A DNA stretch of 64,000 bases from Cereibacter_A azotoformans (GCF_003050905.1 NZ_QAOT01000018.1); one strand, 5' to 3'. Shown: positions 15,049 to 24,458, counted from the first letter of the stretch. Notes: generated from the letters alone by a model not told the origin. Numbers and translations are program-made.

Positions 15049-15630
15049 ATGAGCAGACTTCTCCGCGCGGCCATACTGCTGGTCTTTCTGGCCTCCTGCG
15101 GCGGCGGGCGCTATTCCCCGCCGCGCGATCTGGAAAACGCCTGCAGCATCGTCGCCGAACGGCCGCAATATTATCGCGCCATGAAGGCCACCGAGCGCCG
15201 CTGGGGAATCCCGGTGTCGGTGCAGATGGCGACGATTCACCAGGAATCCAAGTTCATCGGAAATGCGCGCACGCCGCATCAATTTCTCCTCGGGATCATC
15301 CCGATGGGCCGGCAAAGCTCGGCCTATGGCTACAGCCAGGCGCTTGACGGCACCTGGGAGGAATATATGGCCGAGCGCAACAAGCGCCGGGCCCGCCGCG
15401 ACCGCATCGAGGATGCGACCGACTTCATGGGGTGGTACATGGACGGCACGACGCGCCGCCTCGGCATCCCCAAGTGGGACGCGACCAACCAGTATCTGGC
15501 CTATCACGAGGGCCGGACCGGCTACGCTCGCGGCAGCCAGAACGGCAAGCCGTGGCTGATCGCCGTCTCCAAGCGGGTCGGCGAGCGCGAGCAGCGTTAC
15601 CGCGCACAACTCGCCTCCTGCCGCCGCTGA
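15049..15630 (+). CDS. Lytic transglycosylase-like lipoprotein
   Basis: This 193-aa lipoprotein has a short hydrophobic leader ending in the lipobox LASC (Cys17). The body carries an SLT-like lysozyme fold: the catalytic-type Glu in ATIHQESKF (residue 66), then AYGYSQALDGTWEEYM, as in soluble lytic transglycosylases that cleave peptidoglycan to 1,6-anhydro products. The domain is small and the C-terminal GLMQ/NPxxN motifs are altered, so activity is probable but not assured. It would be anchored in a membrane facing the periplasm. It converges with lolA, which serves lipoprotein transport, although they are on opposite strands. Confidence 0.85.
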   Translation: MSRLLRAAILLVFLASCGGGRYSPPRDLENACSIVAERPQYYRAMKATERRWGIPVSVQMATIHQESKFIGNARTPHQFLLGIIPMGRQSSAYGYSQALDGTWEEYMAERNKRRARRDRIEDATDFMGWYMDGTTRRLGIPKWDATNQYLAYHEGRTGYARGSQNGKPWLIAVSKRVGEREQRYRAQLASCRR

Positions 15631-15648
15631 TGGCGGCGCCGAGGTCGC

Positions 15649-16251
15649 TCAGCGCGCGCGCCTGGCGGCCTCGGACTGGATGCTGAAGAGCGAGGCCGGC
15701 AGGTTTCCGCCCTGAGACATCTCTCCGAGGATCACCGTCGTCTGGCTGCCGGCGTCATCCGTGATGACCCACTGACGCAGCGCCACCGGATTGGCGGTGA
15801 AGACCATCTCGATCGTGCCATATTCGGGATGCGCCGGATCCTGCGCCACGACGCGCGTCGTGTTCCTGTCCTCGCGGTGGCCCACCACCGTGCGCGCGCG
15901 GCCCAGGTCGATGTTCTGCGCGAGGATCAGGCTCAGCGGCGTCCGGCTCAGTGGATATTGCTCGGGCGGCTGGTTCGACTTGGCGTCGAAGATCGCCACC
16001 TGTCCGCCCCCCGCCATCACGAGGCTCCGCTCGGGCGGCGCATATTCGAACCGCACGCGGCCCGGGCGCTTGATGAAGAGCCGGCCGGTGGACATCGAGC
16101 CGTCGGCATTGACCTGTGTGAAGTCGGCTTCCGCCGTGCTCAGCCGGTTGAGATAGGCCGAGATCGTCGAAAGCGGGATCTTCTCGGCCGCCGCAGGCAG
16201 CGCGAGGGCGAGAAGCGCCAGAGGGGCGAGGATCAGACGCATGGGTTTCAT
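15649..16251 (-). CDS. lolA: Outer-membrane lipoprotein carrier protein LolA
   Basis: This protein of about 200 aa has a Sec signal peptide (MKPMRLILAPLALLALALPA, cut near AAAE). The mature part is a LolA-like beta-sandwich (FTQVNADGSMSTGRLFIKRP, GRVRFEYAPPERSLVMAGG). LolA shuttles lipoproteins from LolCDE across the periplasm to the outer membrane. It lies 89 bases downstream of ftsK on the same strand, an order common in alphaproteobacteria, and may be cotranscribed with it. ATG 16251 fits the signal peptide start; an open frame reaching 16302 adds residues without a signal-like pattern. Confidence 0.93.
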   Translation of the reverse strand: MKPMRLILAPLALLALALPAAAEKIPLSTISAYLNRLSTAEADFTQVNADGSMSTGRLFIKRPGRVRFEYAPPERSLVMAGGGQVAIFDAKSNQPPEQYPLSRTPLSLILAQNIDLGRARTVVGHREDRNTTRVVAQDPAHPEYGTIEMVFTANPVALRQWVITDDAGSQTTVILGEMSQGGNLPASLFSIQSEAARRAR

Positions 16252-16340
16252 GGTGATGAAGCTAGTCGCTCCCCCTGGGCTGCGCATCCCCGCCGCCTTC
16301 ACGTTGCGGCGAGGAAGGTTTCAGGCCGGCCGGGCCGGTC

Positions 16341-19300
16341 TCATTGCTCGGGCAAGAGGATCTCGCGCTTGCCCACATGGTTGGCGGCCGTCACAACGCC
16401 CTGCTCCTCCATCTGCTCGACGAGGCGCGCGGCCTTGTTGTAGCCGATGCCCAGCTTGCGCTGGATGTAGGAGGTCGAGCATTTGCGGTCCTTCGCGACG
16501 ATGGCCACCGCCTGATCGTAAAGCGCATCCTCGGAATCCGAGTTCCCACCCAGGCCCAGAACCGCGTCGATATCGTCCGCCCGCTCGTCCTCGGGGCCTT
16601 CCACCACGCCCGACATGTATTTCGGCGGGCCGAAGCTCTTGAGGTGGTTGACGATCTCTTCTACCTCCTCGTCGCTGACGAAGGGGCCGTGGATGCGGGT
16701 GATCTTGGCCCCGCCCGCCATGTAGAGCATGTCGCCCATGCCCAGCAGCTGCTCGGCCCCCTGCTCGCCCAGGATCGTGCGGCTGTCGATCTTCGAGGTG
16801 ACCTGGAAGCTGATCCGGGTGGGGAAGTTCGCCTTGATCGTGCCGGTGATGACATCGACCGAAGGCCGCTGCGTCGCCATGATCAGGTGGATGCCGGAGG
16901 CCCGCGCCATCTGCGCGAGGCGCTGGATGCAGGCCTCGATCTCCTTGCCGGCCACCATCATCAGGTCGGCCATCTCGTCCACCACGACGACGATGAAGGG
17001 CAGCTTGACCGGCTGCAGGTCCTCGGTCTCGAACACCGGCTCGCCGGTGTCCTCGTCGAAGCCGGTCTGGATGGTCCGCTTGAACATCTCGCCCTTTTCG
17101 AGCGCCTCGGCCACGCGGCCGTTGTAGCCCTCGATGTTGCGGACGCCGAGCTTCGACATCTTGCGGTAGCGCTCCTCCATCTCGCCCACGACCCATTTCA
17201 GGGCCACGACCGCCTTCTTCGGATCGGTCACCACGGGCGAGAGCAGATGCGGGATGCCGTCATAGACCGACAGTTCCAGCATCTTCGGGTCGATCATGAT
17301 CAGCCGGCATTCCTCGGGCGTGAGCTTGTAGAGGAGGCTGAGGATCATCGTGTTGATCGCCACCGACTTGCCCGAGCCGGTGGTCCCGGCGATCAGCAGG
17401 TGGGGCATCTTGGCGAGGTTTGCGACCACAGGCCGGCCCGCGATGTCCTTGCCGAGCGCCAGCGGCAGCCGCATCGCGCTGTCGCCGAAGTCGCGCGCGG
17501 CGAGGATCTCGCGCAGGATCACCTTCTCGCGGCTGGCGTTCGGCAGTTCGATCCCGATCACCGTCCGCCCCGGCACGGTCGAGACGCGGGCCGAAAGCGC
17601 CGACATCGAGCGCGCGATGTCATCGGCCAGACCGATCACCCGACTGGCCTTCAGCCCCGGCGCCGGTTCCAGTTCATAAAGCGTGACGACCGGCCCGGCC
17701 TGCGCGTCCACGATCTCGCCCTTGACGCCATAATCCTCGAGCACGGACTCGAGCATCCGCGCATTCTCCTTCAGCGCATCGACCGAGAGCGTGTTGCGGA
17801 CCACGGTCGAGGGGCAGGCCAGCAGCGACAGCGGCGGCAGTTCGTAGTCCGTCTCCACCTCCTCGAAGCGCGGCCTGGGCCGGGCCTCGACCACCGGCGG
17901 GCGCGCCGGTTGCGGCCGCGCGGGCGCCACCGGGGCCGGCGCGGGGGCCGGGCTCTCCGTCAGCGCGGCGCCTTCCGCCGCCCAGTCGGCGCTGTCGTCA
18001 AAATCCTCGTGCGGCAGCCAGGCGGCCTCGTCCTCGGCGTAGGCCACCGTCTCCTGATCGGCCTCTTCCTCGTAGCCGGCGTAAGCGCCGTCGTCGTCCT
18101 CGTCGGTATAGGCAAGCTGCTCGCGCGCGGTGAGAAGCGGCTCCTCCACCTCGTCCATCTCGGGATAGGTTTCCGACACGAGACGTGGCGCGGCACCGGC
18201 GGCCGAGGCATGAAGCGCGCTCACCGCAATGCGGGCGGTTGCCGAGGCCGGGATGCGCGAGGCGACCATGCCCGAGGCGAAACGGATCTTCTCGCCCGCA
18301 CCGGCCACGAGCGGCGGCTCGGGGGGCAGTTCCATCGGCGCACGGCGGCTGGCCACCATAGGCGCCGGCCCGGCGCGGCGGCGCGCCACCGGCGGCTCGC
18401 GGCGGGCGATCGCCGCGGCGATGGGCGAGAGGGGGCCGGTGGTCTGCCGCACGCGCGAGCGGATCACGTCGTTGATGCGGGCCTTGATCCGGTCCTCGGA
18501 CGGGCCCTCGGCGTTGGCGGCCGCGTCCGACAGCCTCGGCTCCACAAGTTCGGCCTCGGGATCGGTGACGCGCCGGATGATCTGGGGCACCCGCGCAAGC
18601 AGCCCCGTCCGCTCGCGCGGTGCGGCGGGCGCCGGCGCAGGCTCGGCATAGCGCGGCTCGGCGCGCAGCCCTTCGGCACGCAGCGCCGCCGGCCGGGTCG
18701 TGTCCGCCCGCAGCGTGGCGGGGCGGCCCCAGGCGGCTTCCTCGATCACCGGCTCGGGGTCTTCCACCGGGTGCGAGGCACGGAGGCGGCTCAGAAAGCC
18801 CATGCGCGGGGCGGGTTCCGGCTCGGGCTCGGGGTCGCTGAAGCGGCCGCGCGGACGCGGCATCGCCTCGGCCCGGACATCCGAGCGCACGGCCGCGGCA
18901 TCGACGGCGGCGCGGCCCTCGCGATGGGCGCGGATCTTCTCCTGCAGCAGCTGCGCGGCCTGCGCCGAGCCGCGTCCGGCCAGTTGCAGCACCGCATTGT
19001 AGGTCACGACCAGTCCCACCAGCAGGAACTGCGCCACCTGGCGCAACTCGCGCAGATCGAAGCCGCAGACGAAAAGCCCCATCGCCACCAGTCCGCCGCC
19101 CACCAGCAGCGAGAGCAGCTTCAGCGCATAGGCGGCCGGCAGCGGCACGATCTCGATCAGTGCGCCCAGCACCGTATCGCCGAAAAGGCCGCCCAGACCG
19201 AAGGAATGGCTCCATTCCGGCCCAGGCACATGGGTGGCGGCGTAGATCGAGCCCAGCGCGACGGCGATGACGGCAAAGACGATGCGGCCGAGCGCCCGCT

Positions 19301-19616
19301 CTTCGCCCCGGTGCAGCAGGAACCGCGCCCCCCAGGCGGCCGAAACGATCGGTAGCCCCCACGAGCCCTTGCCCGCGATGATCATCAGCGTCGAGGCAAT
19401 CGCCGCACCGATCCGGCCCAGCGCGTTCTGCGCGGGCTCGTCGGTGGCGACCATCCAGCCGGGATCCTCGGGCGAATAGGTGGCCAGCATCAGCATGAAG
19501 ACGAAGGCGGTGATCAGCAGGCCGATGCCCAGCAACTCCCGCCCGCGGCGTTCCAGCATCGCCTGCATGTTCTGGTCCAGAAGCGGGTCGCGCTGCCGTG
19601 CGTGATAGGATGCCAT
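16341..19616 (-). CDS. ftsK: DNA translocase FtsK
   Basis: This 1091-aa protein couples chromosome segregation to division. The N-terminal ~200 residues contain several membrane helices (LLGIGLLITAFVFMLMLATY and later segments). A long Pro/Ala/Glu-rich linker (about 260-590) follows, then the RecA-like motor with Walker A GTTGSGKS at about 742-749, Walker B IVVVVDEMADLMM and the ATQRPSVDVITG motif, and a C-terminal winged-helix gamma domain (STSYIQRKLGIGYNKAARLV) that reads KOPS sequences. ATG 19616 starts at MASYHARQRD. It ends 89 bases before lolA and begins 10 bases after the aminotransferase stop, so all three may form one transcript. Confidence 0.97.
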   Translation of the reverse strand: MASYHARQRDPLLDQNMQAMLERRGRELLGIGLLITAFVFMLMLATYSPEDPGWMVATDEPAQNALGRIGAAIASTLMIIAGKGSWGLPIVSAAWGARFLLHRGEERALGRIVFAVIAVALGSIYAATHVPGPEWSHSFGLGGLFGDTVLGALIEIVPLPAAYALKLLSLLVGGGLVAMGLFVCGFDLRELRQVAQFLLVGLVVTYNAVLQLAGRGSAQAAQLLQEKIRAHREGRAAVDAAAVRSDVRAEAMPRPRGRFSDPEPEPEPAPRMGFLSRLRASHPVEDPEPVIEEAAWGRPATLRADTTRPAALRAEGLRAEPRYAEPAPAPAAPRERTGLLARVPQIIRRVTDPEAELVEPRLSDAAANAEGPSEDRIKARINDVIRSRVRQTTGPLSPIAAAIARREPPVARRRAGPAPMVASRRAPMELPPEPPLVAGAGEKIRFASGMVASRIPASATARIAVSALHASAAGAAPRLVSETYPEMDEVEEPLLTAREQLAYTDEDDDGAYAGYEEEADQETVAYAEDEAAWLPHEDFDDSADWAAEGAALTESPAPAPAPVAPARPQPARPPVVEARPRPRFEEVETDYELPPLSLLACPSTVVRNTLSVDALKENARMLESVLEDYGVKGEIVDAQAGPVVTLYELEPAPGLKASRVIGLADDIARSMSALSARVSTVPGRTVIGIELPNASREKVILREILAARDFGDSAMRLPLALGKDIAGRPVVANLAKMPHLLIAGTTGSGKSVAINTMILSLLYKLTPEECRLIMIDPKMLELSVYDGIPHLLSPVVTDPKKAVVALKWVVGEMEERYRKMSKLGVRNIEGYNGRVAEALEKGEMFKRTIQTGFDEDTGEPVFETEDLQPVKLPFIVVVVDEMADLMMVAGKEIEACIQRLAQMARASGIHLIMATQRPSVDVITGTIKANFPTRISFQVTSKIDSRTILGEQGAEQLLGMGDMLYMAGGAKITRIHGPFVSDEEVEEIVNHLKSFGPPKYMSGVVEGPEDERADDIDAVLGLGGNSDSEDALYDQAVAIVAKDRKCSTSYIQRKLGIGYNKAARLVEQMEEQGVVTAANHVGKREILLPEQ

Positions 19617-19626
19617 GCTACCGTCC

Positions 19627-20805
19627 TCACCCGTAAAGGCAGTCGCGAAGCCGCATGAGCCCGCGCTGCATTTCGTCCTTGGGGGCCACCATGGCGACCC
19701 TGATATAGCCCTTGCCGGGATTCTCTCCGCCGACCTCGCGGGCGAGATAGGCACCGGGCAGAACCCGCACCCCGGTCTCGGTCCAGAGCTTCAGCGCCGC
19801 TTCCTCGCCGTCCGGGACGGGCAGCCAGAGGAAAAAGCCTCCCTCGGGGCCCATATAGCCCTGAAGGCCGGAAAAGACCGCATCGGCGATGCGGAACTTC
19901 TCCTGATAGAGCGCGCGGTTGGCCTCGACATGCGCCTCGTCGGACCAGGCGCGCTCGGAGACGCGCTGCACGGGCAAGGGCAGCGGCGCGCCCGCAAAGG
20001 CCCGGAGTTGCCGGATGCGCTCGATCCCCCCTGCCCCGCCGGCGACAAAGCCCGAACGCAGGCCCGGCAGGTTCGAGCGCTTGGACAGCGAGTGGAAGAC
20101 GAAGACCCGTTCCGGGTCCGCGCCCGTCGCATCCGCCACCTCGAGCGCGCCCGCTGGGGGCGCGGTGCGCCAGATCTCGGAATAGCACTCATCGGCGAAG
20201 ATGCGGAAATCATGCGCCTCGGCCAGATCCATCAGGCTCGCCCAATAGTCGCGCGAGGCGACCGAGCCCTGCGGGTTGGCGGGCGAGCAGAGATAGGCCA
20301 GCGCCGTCCGCTCGAGGATCTCGCGGGGCAGGCCCGCGTAATCCGGCAGGAAACCGTTCGAGGCAAGCGCGGGCACATAGACCGGCTCCGCCCCCAGGGC
20401 GAGCGCGGCCATCGCATAGACCTGGTAAAAGGGGTTGGGCATCAGCACCACGGGGCGCTTGCCCCGCTTCTGCTCGGGCACCAGCGCGAGCGCGGCGTTG
20501 AACAGCCCCTCGCGGGTGCCATTCAGCACCATGAGCCGCTCGGGCCCCACCTCGACCCGGTACCGCCGCTTCAGCCATCCGCCGATCGCGGCCAGCAGCT
20601 CGGGCGTGCCGTCGTTCGGCGGATAGACAGCGAAGCCCTGGAGAGTCTCGGCCAGCACGGGTCCGACGAACTCCGGCATCGGATGTCTGGGCTCGCCGAT
20701 GGTCATGGCGACGGGCTCGCCGCCCGGTGCGTGCGTGTCCAACAGCTTCCGCAGACGCGGAAATGCGTAATCTGGCAGGTTCGAAAACCGCTCGGGAAAT
20801 GCCAT
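19627..20805 (-). CDS. Class I/II PLP aminotransferase (DapC-like)
   Basis: This 392-aa fold-type I aminotransferase has YPPNDGTPEL, SPANPQG, DECYSEIW and the PLP lysine in FHSLSKRSNLPGLRSGF (Lys242). The wording SKRSNLPGLRSGFVAGG is typical of N-succinyldiaminopimelate transaminases (DapC) that act in lysine and peptidoglycan precursor synthesis, and a position next to ftsK is compatible, but broad-specificity aspartate/aromatic enzymes look similar. ATG 20805 starts at MAFPERFSN. It ends 10 bases before ftsK. Confidence 0.87.
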   Translation of the reverse strand: MAFPERFSNLPDYAFPRLRKLLDTHAPGGEPVAMTIGEPRHPMPEFVGPVLAETLQGFAVYPPNDGTPELLAAIGGWLKRRYRVEVGPERLMVLNGTREGLFNAALALVPEQKRGKRPVVLMPNPFYQVYAMAALALGAEPVYVPALASNGFLPDYAGLPREILERTALAYLCSPANPQGSVASRDYWASLMDLAEAHDFRIFADECYSEIWRTAPPAGALEVADATGADPERVFVFHSLSKRSNLPGLRSGFVAGGAGGIERIRQLRAFAGAPLPLPVQRVSERAWSDEAHVEANRALYQEKFRIADAVFSGLQGYMGPEGGFFLWLPVPDGEEAALKLWTETGVRVLPGAYLAREVGGENPGKGYIRVAMVAPKDEMQRGLMRLRDCLYG

Positions 20806-20876
20806 CTACTGCCTCTTGATCGGGGTCGTATCGCCCCGTTTGTCGCAGGATAGCGGCAACTTGCCGGAGGGTCCAG

Positions 20877-20894
20877 AAAAAGGCCGGTGCGGCC
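20877..20894 (-). terminator. Rho-independent terminator of the amidase gene
   Basis: On the minus strand GGCCG and CGGCC form a 5-bp stem with a 3-base loop, followed directly by five T. It lies about 33 bases after the amidase stop and before the aminotransferase gene, separating the two minus-strand transcripts. Confidence 0.6.
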
Positions 20895-20927
20895 CGGACC
20901 CGCCCGGCGCTGTGGCTTTTTCGCCCC

Positions 20928-22253
20928 TCAGCCCAACGCCCGTTCGGCCGCGGCGCCAAGGCGCAGCAGGCGCTCCTCGCGGAAGGGCTGTCCCATGAGC
21001 GAGATCCCGCACGAGGGCTGCCCCGTCGGCAGGGTCAGGACCGGCAGCCCCATGAGGTTGCCGATCCGCGTGTTGCGCAGCGCGAGCAGATTCTCGGTGA
21101 CATAATAGTCCTCGTCGGTCATCAACCGACCCGCATCCGGGGGCAGGATCGGCGAGGTCGGCACAAGAACCGCGTCAAACCCCGCCGTCTTCGCATTCCA
21201 GGCCGCCCGCAGCCGGTCGAGCTTCTGCCAGGCGGCCACATAGTCCGCCGCCGTGACATGAGTCCCCGACCGGAACCGTTCAAGGATGCGCGGAAACATG
21301 AGATGCGGCGCGGCCTCGATCACCTCGGCCCAGGTGCCGTAGGCCTCGCCGGTGAAGAGCGGGCCCGCCAGCGCCATCGCCTCGGCCACCTCGGGCACGT
21401 CCCCCCGCTCGGTCCGCGCCCCCGCACGGGCCAGCCGCGCCACGGCCTCGTCGAAACCCTGCGCCGGCGCCTCGCGGAGATCCTCGAGCGCGACCGTCTC
21501 GAGCACGAGGAACCGCGCCCCCGCCAGCGAAGCGCCACGCAGATCGGGCGCCCGCCCGCCTTCCAGCGCCGCCAGCAGCAGCGCGCAATCCTCGACGCTG
21601 CGCGCGAGCGGCCCCACCGTATCGAACCGCGCGGCGAGCGGCACGGCGCCCCCGAGCGGAACCCGGCCGGCGGTGGTCTTGAGCCCGGTCAGGTCGTTCC
21701 AGGCGGCGGGAATGCGCACCGACCCGCCGGTGTCCGAGCCGATGGCGGCGGGCGCCAGGCCGAACGCCACCGAGGCCGCGGCCCCCGAGGAGGAGCCCCC
21801 CGGCACGGCCGCCGGATCGTTGATGCAGGGCGGCGTGGCGGTCACGGGGTTCAGGCCCAGACCGGAAAAGGCCAGCTCGGACATGTGGGTCTTGCCGAGG
21901 CAGACGAGCCCCTGCAGCGTCGCCGTCACGACCACCTCGGCGTCCCGCTCGGGCCGCCGCCCCTTCAGCAGCAGCGATCCCGCTTCGGTCAGGATCCCTG
22001 CCGTATCGAACAGGTCCTTCCACGAGACAGGCACCCCATCCAGCGGCCCGCGGCGCAGGCCGAGCTTGGCACGCTCGACCGCGGCCATGGCCTCGCCACG
22101 GGCGCGCTCGGGCGTCAGCCGCGCGTAGATCCGGGGGGCCTCGGGATGGTCGCTCGCGGCGTCAAGGAACGCCTCGGCCAGTTCGACCGGATGGATCCGG
22201 CCCCCGTCGATCCCCCGCCCCAGATCCGCCGCCGTCATCCACAGCCAGTCCAT
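20928..22253 (-). CDS. Amidase-signature family hydrolase
   Basis: This 441-aa protein has the Ser-cisSer-Lys triad of the amidase signature family: Lys79 (VPVSWKDLFDT), cis-Ser154 (PGGSSSGAAA) and the nucleophile Ser178 (GSDTGGSVRIPAAW). The spacing of 24 between the serines agrees with characterised members. It hydrolyses an amide bond; the substrate is unknown. GatA is less likely because no gatB or gatC is adjacent. It starts at ATG 22253 with GGGAGA upstream, divergently from the UbiH-type gene 82 bases away, and ends at a small T-tailed hairpin. Confidence 0.9.
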   Translation of the reverse strand: MDWLWMTAADLGRGIDGGRIHPVELAEAFLDAASDHPEAPRIYARLTPERARGEAMAAVERAKLGLRRGPLDGVPVSWKDLFDTAGILTEAGSLLLKGRRPERDAEVVVTATLQGLVCLGKTHMSELAFSGLGLNPVTATPPCINDPAAVPGGSSSGAAASVAFGLAPAAIGSDTGGSVRIPAAWNDLTGLKTTAGRVPLGGAVPLAARFDTVGPLARSVEDCALLLAALEGGRAPDLRGASLAGARFLVLETVALEDLREAPAQGFDEAVARLARAGARTERGDVPEVAEAMALAGPLFTGEAYGTWAEVIEAAPHLMFPRILERFRSGTHVTAADYVAAWQKLDRLRAAWNAKTAGFDAVLVPTSPILPPDAGRLMTDEDYYVTENLLALRNTRIGNLMGLPVLTLPTGQPSCGISLMGQPFREERLLRLGAAAERALG

Positions 22254-22335
22254 CGCGCTCTCCCTGCCCCGCGCGGGAACCGTAACCGCCGCGCCATGGC
22301 TGGACAATCCCGCGCGCCCGGCCATATTGGCCCGC

Positions 22336-23562
22336 ATGACCCAAGATGCCGACATCCTCATCGCCGGAGGCGGGCTGAACGGCCCCGCTCTGGCCCTCGC
22401 GCTGGCGCGGAACGGATTTTCCGTGACGGTGGTGGATGGGCGGCCCGCCCCCCAGCGCGCCGAGCCCGGCTTTGACGGGCGCGCCTATGCGCTGGCGCTG
22501 GCCTCGCAGCGGCTGCTTGCGGCGCTCGGCCTCTGGGACGGGCTTGCGCCCCGCGCCCAGCCGATCCTGCGGGTCGTGACCTCGGACGGCACCACCGCCA
22601 CCGGCCCCTCGCCCTTCGTGCTGGCCTTCGACCATGCCGAGATCGAGGAGGGGCCGATGGGCTACCTGCTCGAGGACCGTTTTCTCTACGCCGCCTTCCT
22701 CGCCGCGATGGAGGCCGAGCCGCGCATCCGCCTGATCTCGGGCGCCACGGTCGAGGCGCAGGAGGTGGGTGCGAGCGGCGTCACCATCACCCTCTCGACC
22801 GGAGCGCACCTCTCGGGACGGCTGCTCGTGGGCTGCGACGGACGGCAGAGCGGCACGGCGCGCCGCGCCGGCATCCGCCGCACCGGCTGGGGCTACGGCC
22901 AGACCGCCCTCGTCGCGGCGATCGAGCACGAGCGCCCGCACGAGGGCACCGCCTGGCAGTATTTCCTCCCCTCGGGTCCGCTGGCCATCCTTCCGCTGCC
23001 CGGCAACCGCTCCTCGATCGTCTGGAGCGAGAGCGACGCCGCCGCGGCCGAGATCCAGCGCCTGCCGGACGCGGACTATCTCACCGCCCTCCGGCCGCGG
23101 TTCGGCGACTTCCTGGGCGCCATCTCCCTCGCCGGCGAGCGGTTCACCTATCCGCTCTCGCTGTCGCTTGCCCACAGCTTCGTGGCGCCGCGCGTGGCGC
23201 TGGTGGGCGACGCCGCCCACGGCGTCCACCCGATCGCGGGCCAGGGGCTGAACCTCGGCCTGCGCGATGTGGCGGCCCTGGCCGAAGTGCTGACCCTCGC
23301 CGCCCGCCGCGGAGAAGACGTCGGCTCTCCGCTCGTCCTTGACCGCTACCAACAATGGCGCCGCTTCGACGCCACCGCGCTCGCGCTGGGAATGGACATG
23401 GTCAACAGTCTGTTCTCGAACGACAATCCGATCCTGAGGGCGGGGCGTGACCTCGGCATGGGAATCGTGAACGCCGTTCCGGGCCTGCGCCGCGGCTTCA
23501 TCCGGCAGGCCGCCGGTCTCACGGGGGATCTCCCCCGGCTGCTCCAGGGCCGCCCGATCTGA
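22336..23562 (+). CDS. UbiH/UbiF/VisC-family FAD monooxygenase
   Basis: This 408-aa aromatic-ring hydroxylase family flavoprotein has the N-terminal dinucleotide motif ADILIAGGGLNGPALALALA, the DG-type motif LVGCDGRQSGTARRAG, and the FAD motif VALVGDAAHGVHPIAGQGLNLGLRD. These are the marks of ubiquinone-ring hydroxylases (UbiH, UbiF, VisC); which carbon is hydroxylated cannot be read. In this group aerobic ubiquinone synthesis needs such enzymes. It diverges from the amidase gene and its 3' end meets the Trm112-like gene across a conserved repeat that probably terminates both. Confidence 0.9.
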   Translation: MTQDADILIAGGGLNGPALALALARNGFSVTVVDGRPAPQRAEPGFDGRAYALALASQRLLAALGLWDGLAPRAQPILRVVTSDGTTATGPSPFVLAFDHAEIEEGPMGYLLEDRFLYAAFLAAMEAEPRIRLISGATVEAQEVGASGVTITLSTGAHLSGRLLVGCDGRQSGTARRAGIRRTGWGYGQTALVAAIEHERPHEGTAWQYFLPSGPLAILPLPGNRSSIVWSESDAAAAEIQRLPDADYLTALRPRFGDFLGAISLAGERFTYPLSLSLAHSFVAPRVALVGDAAHGVHPIAGQGLNLGLRDVAALAEVLTLAARRGEDVGSPLVLDRYQQWRRFDATALALGMDMVNSLFSNDNPILRAGRDLGMGIVNAVPGLRRGFIRQAAGLTGDLPRLLQGRPI

Positions 23563-23566
23563 GCCT

Positions 23567-23615
23567 TTCACTCTGCCCAAATATCCTCGGGGGTCCGGGG
23601 GCAGACAGCCCCCGG
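23567..23615. repeat. Dispersed intergenic element, copy 1 (conserved block plus hairpin)
   Basis: A conserved block TTCACTCTGCCCAAATATCC continues into CTCGGGGG and is followed one base later by a perfect 8-bp hairpin, CCGGGGGC-agaca-GCCCCCGG. The same block and hairpin recur at 53947-54012. Both copies lie between convergent genes, so a bidirectional terminator is the best explanation. Confidence 0.75.
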
Positions 23616-23637
23616 CGCCGGCCCAAGGCCCCGCGGG

Positions 23638-23817
23638 TCAGAGTTCGCGCGCTTCCGACACCAGCATGATCGGGATCCCGTCGCGGATCGGAAAGGCCAG
23701 CCGAGCCTGGCGCGACACCAGCTCCTGCCGCTCGGCGTCATAGCTCAGCCCCGACTGGGACACGGGGCAGACGAGCGCCTCGAGCATCCGGCGGTCGAAC
23801 TGGGGGGACTCGGTCAT
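23638..23817 (-). CDS. Trm112/YcaR-like small protein
   Basis: This 59-aa protein, MTESPQFDRRMLEALVCPVS..., has the Trm112/UPF0434 pattern: LEALVCPVSQSGLSYD near the start and AFPIRDGIPIMLVSEAREL at the end. Only one cysteine of the usual zinc ribbon (Cys17) is kept, so it probably does not bind zinc as the four-Cys members do. Bacterial members are small and mostly uncharacterised; some are thought to help methyltransferases. It overlaps the Lon-N gene stop by ATGA, making a three-gene operon with the thioredoxin gene. Confidence 0.87.
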   Translation of the reverse strand: MTESPQFDRRMLEALVCPVSQSGLSYDAERQELVSRQARLAFPIRDGIPIMLVSEAREL

Positions 23818-24458
23818 TGCATCACCTCTTCACCATTGCCGCCCCTGAGGGCGAATTCGATCAGCGTCACCAGCGTCTCGCGCCGGGTTTCCAGCGACGG
23901 CGCCTCGAGCAGCGCCTGCTTGTCCTCGGGATCGAAGGGGCAAAGCATCGAGAGCGAGTTGATGAGAAGCTCTTCCTCGGCCTCGCGCAGGCTGCCCCAG
24001 TCGGTTGAAAGCTCCATCGCGGCGAAGTAGCGCCCGAGCAGCTCGAGAAAGGCATCCCGCCGGAAGCCGCAGTCAGACTCGGTCGGGCCCAGATCGCGGG
24101 TGAAGTCGCTCCAGTCCACGGTGCAGCGGCGGTAGGGCGTGAACCCCTGCACCTCGGACAGGACGCGAAACCGCGAGATGCCCGAGAGGGTGATCATGTA
24201 GCGCCCGTCCTCGGTTTCGGAAAAGCCCGTCAGGCGGCCCGCGCAGCCGATGGCATGAAGGCGCTTCTCCGCGCCTCCGGGCACGTCGCGCGGCTGCACC
24301 ATGCCGATCAGCCGCTGCGGCGTCTTCAGCGTGTCCTCGAGCATCTGCAGATAGCGCGGCTCGAAGATATGAAGGGGCAGGCGTGCCCGCGGCAGGAGCA
24401 GGGCTCCGGGCAGCGGGAACACCGGAATGACGTCGGGAAGATCGGCCTGCTTGATCAT
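23814..24458 (-). CDS. Lon N-terminal (LON substrate-binding) domain protein
   Basis: This 214-aa protein consists of the LON domain only: IPVFPLPGALLLPRARLPLHIFEPRYLQMLED is the typical opening, followed by the beta-rich part to about 110 and a helical part. The AAA and protease domains of Lon are absent. Such stand-alone LON proteins are widespread and their role is unclear; substrate binding or a PUA-like RNA role has been proposed. ATG 24458 is chosen at MIKQAD. It is 27 bases behind the thioredoxin gene and overlaps the next gene by four bases. Confidence 0.9.
   Translation of the reverse strand: MIKQADLPDVIPVFPLPGALLLPRARLPLHIFEPRYLQMLEDTLKTPQRLIGMVQPRDVPGGAEKRLHAIGCAGRLTGFSETEDGRYMITLSGISRFRVLSEVQGFTPYRRCTVDWSDFTRDLGPTESDCGFRRDAFLELLGRYFAAMELSTDWGSLREAEEELLINSLSMLCPFDPEDKQALLEAPSLETRRETLVTLIEFALRGGNGEEVMQ

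Noticed and set aside
16344..19355. 1003-aa open frame on the plus strand
   Set aside because: It lies entirely antisense to ftsK, whose domains and motifs are unambiguous; His/Arg/Gly/Asp-rich composition is typical of antisense frames in GC-rich DNA.
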